A stretch of 64,000 nt of DNA, from positions 18,125-82,124 of the forward strand of contig NZ_JAGPXX010000030.1 in NCBI RefSeq assembly GCF_018070345.1, given 5' to 3'. Positions within the stretch are counted from its first letter, which is position 1. The number at the start of each line of letters is the position of its first letter. The position numbers and the translations under genes are program-made. This DNA is from Streptomyces sp. F63 (GTDB lineage Bacteria; Actinomycetota; Actinomycetes; Streptomycetales; Streptomycetaceae). Shown here piece by piece: positions 60,263-64,000 of this stretch. Below the pieces are notes generated by a model. That model had not been told where the DNA came from. It saw nothing but the letters and a program-made list of their open reading frames with translations, and ran no database searches.

Positions 60263-60297
60263 AGCCGCCCTCCCGCCGTCGGGGCGGAAGGGCGGCT
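60263..60297 (-). terminator. hairpin after the 32-residue basic protein gene
   Basis: AGCCGCCCTCCCGCC and GGCGGAAGGGCGGCT (60263-60277, 60283-60297) form an imperfect GC-rich stem about 20 bp after the stop codon on the minus strand. Confidence 0.6.
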
Positions 60298-60318
60298 GAC
60301 GTCCGCGTCGCCTGCTTC

Positions 60319-60417
60319 TTACTTCTTGTTGCGACGCTGGACGCGGGTGCGCTTGAGCAGCTTGCGGTGCTTCTTCTTGGCCATCCGCTTGCGCCGCTTC
60401 TTGATAACAGAGCCCAC
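60319..60417 (-). CDS. 32-residue AURKAIP1/COX24-domain basic protein
   Basis: GTG start, 32 codons and TAA: MGSVIKKRRKRMAKKKHRKL followed by LKRTRVQRRNKK. This tiny Lys/Arg-rich protein is highly conserved in actinobacteria and is a ribosome-associated (AURKAIP1/COX24-type, bS22-like) protein. It lies between the epimerase and the BldC-like gene, as in other Streptomyces. Half the residues are basic, and the gene is shorter than most gene finders accept. Confidence 0.9.
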   Translation of the reverse strand: MGSVIKKRRKRMAKKKHRKLLKRTRVQRRNKK

Positions 60418-60528
60418 GACTACCCTCGCTTACTTCGCATCACTCGGTGCGGGGCGTCCGAGCCCACACTACCTACGTCGGCCCAGCCTACCCGCCGCCG
60501 CGTGATGGACGTAATCCGAGGGTCACCG

Positions 60529-60738
60529 TCAGGCGGTCTCCACCCCCACATAGGACTCGCGGAGATATTCGTGGACCGCCTGCTCCGGGACGCGGAAGGA
60601 CCTCCCCACCCGGATGGCAGGCAGATGACCGCTGTGCACCAGGCGGTACACGGTCATCTTCGACACTCGCATCACCGCGGCGACTTCCGCCACGGTCAGG
60701 AACACGACCTCATTGAGAGGCCTTTCGCCACCAGCCAT
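60529..60738 (-). CDS. bdtA: BldC-like / excisionase-type helix-turn-helix protein
   Basis: A 69-residue DNA-binding protein of the MerR-like excisionase family: LTVAEVAAVMRVSKMTVYRL is the helix-turn-helix and HLPAIRVGRSFRVPEQAVHE the wing. It has no sensor domain. In S. coelicolor the equivalent gene near bldN is, as I recall, the BldD target bdtA; the symbol is given on that basis. Start ATG 60738. The 111-nt gap to the small basic protein gene shows no terminator, so both may be co-transcribed. Confidence 0.8.
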   Translation of the reverse strand: MAGGERPLNEVVFLTVAEVAAVMRVSKMTVYRLVHSGHLPAIRVGRSFRVPEQAVHEYLRESYVGVETA

Positions 60739-60866
60739 AGAGACACCTGAACCTTCCGCACCTGACGGCCACCGGCTTCCCCTCCGGTGACTCCTTGTCG
60801 CTGCGCGCTCACTCCCAGAGTAGGGGCGGGTGATACGAGTGGGGAAGAGGAGCAGCGTTCACTCTC

Positions 60867-61751
60867 CTACTGGGACAGACACGCCCGATTGAGTACATAG
60901 CGCGTCAGCGGCCGGTAGTAAGCGGACCGCACGGCGTCATCAAGTGGAACGGCGACCGACACCCTTCCCTCGGCCTCCCCCACGAACGGCGCGGGGTCGT
61001 CCGCATCGGCCGGCCCCATGGCCTCAATGCCCAGTTGACCTGCGCCGCAGATCCAGCCGTGGTCGCCGATCACGAGCGCGGGCAGCGGCCCGGAAGAGTC
61101 GGCGGCCGCAGCGAGAACCATGCGAACCGGGAGCGGCGAGTGGCTGTGCGCACCCGCCGCGGCCCCTGGTCCGGGCCGGCCGGTTTCGCGGACGAGGGCG
61201 ACCCCGCGTACGTAGTCGATACGGTGGATGCGTAGACCGAACCGGGTCGTTATGTCGATACATCTCCCCTGCGCCGGGCTGAGGACAGGGCATCCCGCCG
61301 CCGAGAGGGCAGCCGCCAAAGAGGCGTAGAAATCCAGGAGCCGGTGCGGGTGACCGGTTCCGAACAGCACCGGGAGACGGGCCCCGGCGGCGGCGGCGAG
61401 CCGGTCCGCGAAGGCGTCCAGGGCCGCGAGCGTGCGGTCGGGATCGATCGTCTCGGGGCCGACCGTATGGGAGGGATTCCCGGAGACTCCACACCGGTCG
61501 GCCATCAGCCGCAGCAACTCCCACTCCTCCCAGGCCCGTTCGGGTTCGAGCCCGAGCAGCAGCCGGGGGTCGCGGGCCGCGAAGAGACGGTAACTGCGCA
61601 GGCTCCGCTCGCGTGAGGTGGCCACGACGCCCGCCAGCCGGACCGCCGCCAGATGGGCGCGCAGCTCACCACGGCTGGGCACGGCGGAACGCGGCACGCC
61701 CGGAGGCGGCACGCCGGCATTCGGCTCCGGAGAACTCGGCACCCGCCCCAT
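60867..61751 (-). CDS. phosphatase-like conserved Streptomyces protein
   Basis: A 294-residue soluble protein. Conserved pieces are VLFGTGHPHRLLDFYASLAA, LVIGDHGWICGAGQLGIEAM and PADADDPAPF. These occur in a streptomycete family labelled phosphatase, but no HAD or histidine-phosphatase motif set is clearly complete, so the activity is uncertain. The ATG at 61751 gives MGRVPSSPEPN; its ribosome site is poor, and a longer start cannot be excluded. Confidence 0.7.
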   Translation of the reverse strand: MGRVPSSPEPNAGVPPPGVPRSAVPSRGELRAHLAAVRLAGVVATSRERSLRSYRLFAARDPRLLLGLEPERAWEEWELLRLMADRCGVSGNPSHTVGPETIDPDRTLAALDAFADRLAAAAGARLPVLFGTGHPHRLLDFYASLAAALSAAGCPVLSPAQGRCIDITTRFGLRIHRIDYVRGVALVRETGRPGPGAAAGAHSHSPLPVRMVLAAAADSSGPLPALVIGDHGWICGAGQLGIEAMGPADADDPAPFVGEAEGRVSVAVPLDDAVRSAYYRPLTRYVLNRACLSQ

Positions 61752-61870
61752 GCTGTCGCACGCGCCCCGGTCCCGTCGGCGTATCGGGAAGACCTCCCAC
61801 GACCGGCCCAGCAAGCGGGTGTTACGACAGGCACGCCGGGGCTGCGGCTACGGGCACGGCGGGCCTGCGG

Positions 61871-63043
61871 TCACGGCAGCAGCCCGTGTGCCGGGAACAC
61901 CGCGCGGCGTGTGGCGAGCACCGCCTGGTCCAGGCGGTCCGCCGGGTCGTAGCCGCCGTCCTCGAAGTCGCGCCACCACGGCTCCCGTCCGTCGGTCATC
62001 CGCCGCGGCGCCGACTGCCGGGTCCTGGCGTAGACCTCCTGCCGCCAGTCCTCGGGCGTCTCCGCCCTGGGATCGATCGGGCGGCCGGCCGCGATCGCCA
62101 CCAGGTGTGTCCAGGACCGCGGTACGACATCGGCGACGGCATACCCACCGCCGCCCAGGGCGACCCAGCGGCCCTCCGCGTGCTCGTGCGCCAAGCCGTG
62201 GCAAGCCGCCTGCACGGCGCGCTGCGCGTCGAGGCTGACGGCGAGGTGGGCGAGGGGATCCTCGATGTGCGTGTCCGCGCCGTGCTGGGTCACCAGCACC
62301 TGCGGGCGGAAGGCCGACAGCAGCTCGGGGACCACCGCGTGGAAGGCCCGCAACCAACCGTCGTCGGTGGTCCCGGCGGGCAGCGCCACGTTCACCGCGC
62401 TGCCCTCGGCTCCCTCCCCGCCCGTCTCCTCCGGCCAGCCGGTCTGCGGGAACAGGGTGCGCGGGTGCTCGTGGAGGGAGATGGTCAGCACCCGGGGGTC
62501 ATTCCAGAACGCCGCCTGTACGCCGTCTCCGTGGTGCACGTCCACATCGACGTACGCGACACGCTCCGCACCGAGTTCCAGCAGCCGCGCGATGGCCAGC
62601 GCCGCGTCGTTGTAGATGCAGAAGCCGGCAGCGGCGCCCGGCATGGCGTGGTGCAGTCCCCCGGCGAAGTTGACCGCGTGCTGGACGTCCCCGCGCCACA
62701 CGGCCTCGGCCGCGCCCACCGACTGCCCGGCGATCAATGCCGAGGTCTCGTGCATTCCGCTGAAGGCCGGGTCGTCCTCGGTGCCGAGACCGTAGGAACC
62801 GTCCGCGGAGGCGGGATCGGCCGAGGCCCGGCGCACCGCCTCCACATAGTCACCGCGGTGGACCAGCCGCAGCGTCGACTCCCCCGCTGCCGGGGCCGAG
62901 ACGACCCGCAGTTCGCGGTCGAGCCCGAAAGCCTCGACCAGACGCATGGTCAGCGCGAGCCGCACCGGATCCATCGGATGGTCGGGACCGAAGTCATAGT
63001 GGGTGACCGCCTCGTCCCACATCAGCTGCGCACGACCGCTCAT
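61871..63043 (-). CDS. AcuC-like histone-deacetylase-family protein
   Basis: A 390-residue class I-type zinc deacetylase. Zinc ligands and catalytic histidines appear in VNFAGGLHHAMPGAAAGFCI, VAYVDVDVHHGDGVQAAFW and VTQHGADTHIEDPLAHL. By family it may deacetylate acetyl-CoA synthetase (AcuC role) or a polyamine. The start ATG 63043 is typical in context (MSGRAQLMWDEAVTHYDFGP). It lies between the phosphatase-like gene and the HAD gene, all on the minus strand. Confidence 0.92.
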   Translation of the reverse strand: MSGRAQLMWDEAVTHYDFGPDHPMDPVRLALTMRLVEAFGLDRELRVVSAPAAGESTLRLVHRGDYVEAVRRASADPASADGSYGLGTEDDPAFSGMHETSALIAGQSVGAAEAVWRGDVQHAVNFAGGLHHAMPGAAAGFCIYNDAALAIARLLELGAERVAYVDVDVHHGDGVQAAFWNDPRVLTISLHEHPRTLFPQTGWPEETGGEGAEGSAVNVALPAGTTDDGWLRAFHAVVPELLSAFRPQVLVTQHGADTHIEDPLAHLAVSLDAQRAVQAACHGLAHEHAEGRWVALGGGGYAVADVVPRSWTHLVAIAAGRPIDPRAETPEDWRQEVYARTRQSAPRRMTDGREPWWRDFEDGGYDPADRLDQAVLATRRAVFPAHGLLP

Positions 63044-63122
63044 ACCGACCACCGTATCGGTCCCGTTGAGAGCCGAACCAAACGGGCGCGTGGCACGAAC
63101 GAGGGGTGGCGGCCCGGATGGC

Positions 63123-63827
63123 TCAGACGGCCCTGTCCGCCGCGTCCCGGTCACGGCCATCACCGTGGCCGTGACCGTGACCGTGGCCGAGCAGGGCCGG
63201 CAGCTCGGCCGGCGACGAGAACAGGGCGGTGGCTTCCGCCAGTTCGGCTGCGGGGGTCAACGCGGTGAAACCGTAGACGTCCATGCCCGCGGCCACGGCG
63301 GCCCGGACTCCGAGCGGGCTGTCCTCGACCACCGCGCAGCGCTCCGGCGGTACCCCCATCTCGGCGGACGCGTGCAGGAAGAGATCCGGCGCCGGCTTGC
63401 CGCGCCCCACGTCCTGGGAACTGAAGATGCGCTCCTCGCCGAAATGGTCGTACAGGCCGGTGGTGCGGAGAGTGACACGAATGCGCTCGTGGCTGCCGGA
63501 CGAGGCCACGCAGTACGGAACACCCGCGGCCGCCAGCCCCGCCAGCACCCCGGCCACGCCGGCGACAGGCTGGAGCCGGCGCCGGAACTCCTCGAAAACC
63601 CGGCGGTGGAAGATCTCGTCGAAGTCGTCCGGCAGCCGGCGCCCGGAGCGCTCGAGGACGAGGTCATGGACGCGGTGCATGGCGGAGCCCATGTAGTCGC
63701 GCAGGGAGTCCTCGTAGGTGGTGGGGTGCCCGAGCTCGGTCAGACAGGCGGCGAGCGCCCGGTTCGAGATCGGCTCGCTGTCCACCAGCACACCGTCGTT
63801 GTCGAATATGACCAGGTCGTAGCGCAT
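63123..63827 (-). CDS. HAD-family phosphatase (beta-phosphoglucomutase-like)
   Basis: A 234-residue HAD subfamily IA hydrolase: nucleophile motif VIFDNDGVLVDSEP, motif II CVASSGSHERI, and motifs III/IV GRGKPAPDLFLHA and CAVVEDSPLGVRAA. It would act on a sugar phosphate or similar. The C-terminus carries a curious GHGHGHGHGDGRDRD tail encoded by a short repeat (about 63160-63190). It is the gene next to the ribosomal operon terminator. Confidence 0.9.
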   Translation of the reverse strand: MRYDLVIFDNDGVLVDSEPISNRALAACLTELGHPTTYEDSLRDYMGSAMHRVHDLVLERSGRRLPDDFDEIFHRRVFEEFRRRLQPVAGVAGVLAGLAAAGVPYCVASSGSHERIRVTLRTTGLYDHFGEERIFSSQDVGRGKPAPDLFLHASAEMGVPPERCAVVEDSPLGVRAAVAAGMDVYGFTALTPAAELAEATALFSSPAELPALLGHGHGHGHGDGRDRDAADRAV

Positions 63828-63880
63828 GGATTCACTGTAGGCCGGCAGGGAAAGCCCGGGCCGAGAGTCCGCAAACGCGA

Positions 63881-63920
63881 GAAAGCCCTGTTGGGAACCG
63901 GAGTTCCCGACAGGGCTTTC
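63881..63920 (-). terminator. ribosomal RNA operon terminator
   Basis: GAAAGCCCTGTTGGGAAC (63881-63898) pairs with GTTCCCGACAGGGCTTTC (63903-63920), with a single G-T pair and a 4-nt loop, just downstream of the 5S rRNA gene on the minus strand. Confidence 0.88.
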
Positions 63921-63930
63921 ACAAGAATTG

Positions 63931-64000
63931 TTCGGCGGCGTCCTACTCTCCCACAGGGTCCCCCCTGCAGTACCATCGGCGCTGAAAGGCTTAGCTTCCG
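63931..64000 (-). rRNA. rrf: 5S ribosomal RNA, 3' part
   Basis: The reverse complement contains CGGAAGCTAAGCCTTTCAGC, GATGGTACTGCAGGGGGGAC and GGGAGAGTAGGACGCCGCCG, the 3' part of Streptomyces 5S rRNA. The 5' part lies beyond the right edge. The operon is read towards lower coordinates. Confidence 0.95.

Overview
This window is a piece of a Streptomyces (or very close streptomycete) chromosome. Base composition is very GC-rich, start codons are often GTG or TTG, and genes overlap by ATGA/GTGA/TTGA. Recognisable landmarks are sigma-BldN with its RsbN-type partner, a BldC-like regulator, the rex-hemA-hemC-hemD-hemB operon behind a Rex operator, class I lysS, and the futalosine-type menaquinone genes. 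The right edge holds the 3' end of a 5S rRNA gene, so a ribosomal operon comes in from the right on the minus strand.

Layout. 1-11 kb is respiratory: UbiX/UbiA/UbiD menaquinone genes, a rhomboid protease, the System II cytochrome c maturation operon (resA-ccdA-resB-ccsB as transcribed) and hemL. 11.3-13.5 kb has a conserved small protein, a 31-bp tandem repeat, a phosphorothioate-DNA-type SBD-HNH endonuclease and a PIN-domain remnant. 13.5-26.4 kb, all on the minus strand, is the most interesting part: an isonitrile synthase (PvcA/DIT1 family), a cytochrome P450, a drug-exporter-type MFS protein, a FecBCD-type metallophore importer (permease gene frameshifted), an ECF sigma factor, a membrane protein, a PCu(A)C copper chaperone, a CopA-type copper ATPase and a His-tailed small membrane protein. 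Three upstream regions in this stretch carry the same promoter-like element, GGAAC[C/T]-N16-CGACT[T/C], with identical spacing. I read this as an ECF-controlled copper/isonitrile (chalkophore-like) system.

26.5-34.7 kb is mixed: a CPA2 antiporter with its TrkA-C subunit, a His-rich PepSY protein, an SDR, RtcB, two related lipoproteins and a DUF2637 protein. 34.9-41.6 kb has lysS and argS (divergent), a class V aminotransferase and a serine hydrolase. 41.8-46.2 kb is a mobile-element scar: two copies of a ~283-bp sequence in inverted orientation flank a DUF222-HNH gene, an IS5-type transposase tail and a glycosyltransferase gene cut off at one repeat. 47.4-53.4 kb is the heme operon. 53.8-63.8 kb is conserved core: glutaredoxin-like protein, HAD phosphatase, bldN-rsbN, PlsC-type acyltransferase, epimerase, a 32-residue basic protein, a BldC-like regulator, a phosphatase-like protein, AcuC and a HAD hydrolase. 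The window ends in the rRNA terminator and 5S rRNA.

How the parts fit. Menaquinone, cytochrome c, heme and Rex together form the respiratory core. The copper chaperone and copper ATPase of the isonitrile cluster could feed the same cuproenzymes. Short tandem repeats are unusually frequent in the accessory parts, both inside genes (pvcA, MFS) and between them.
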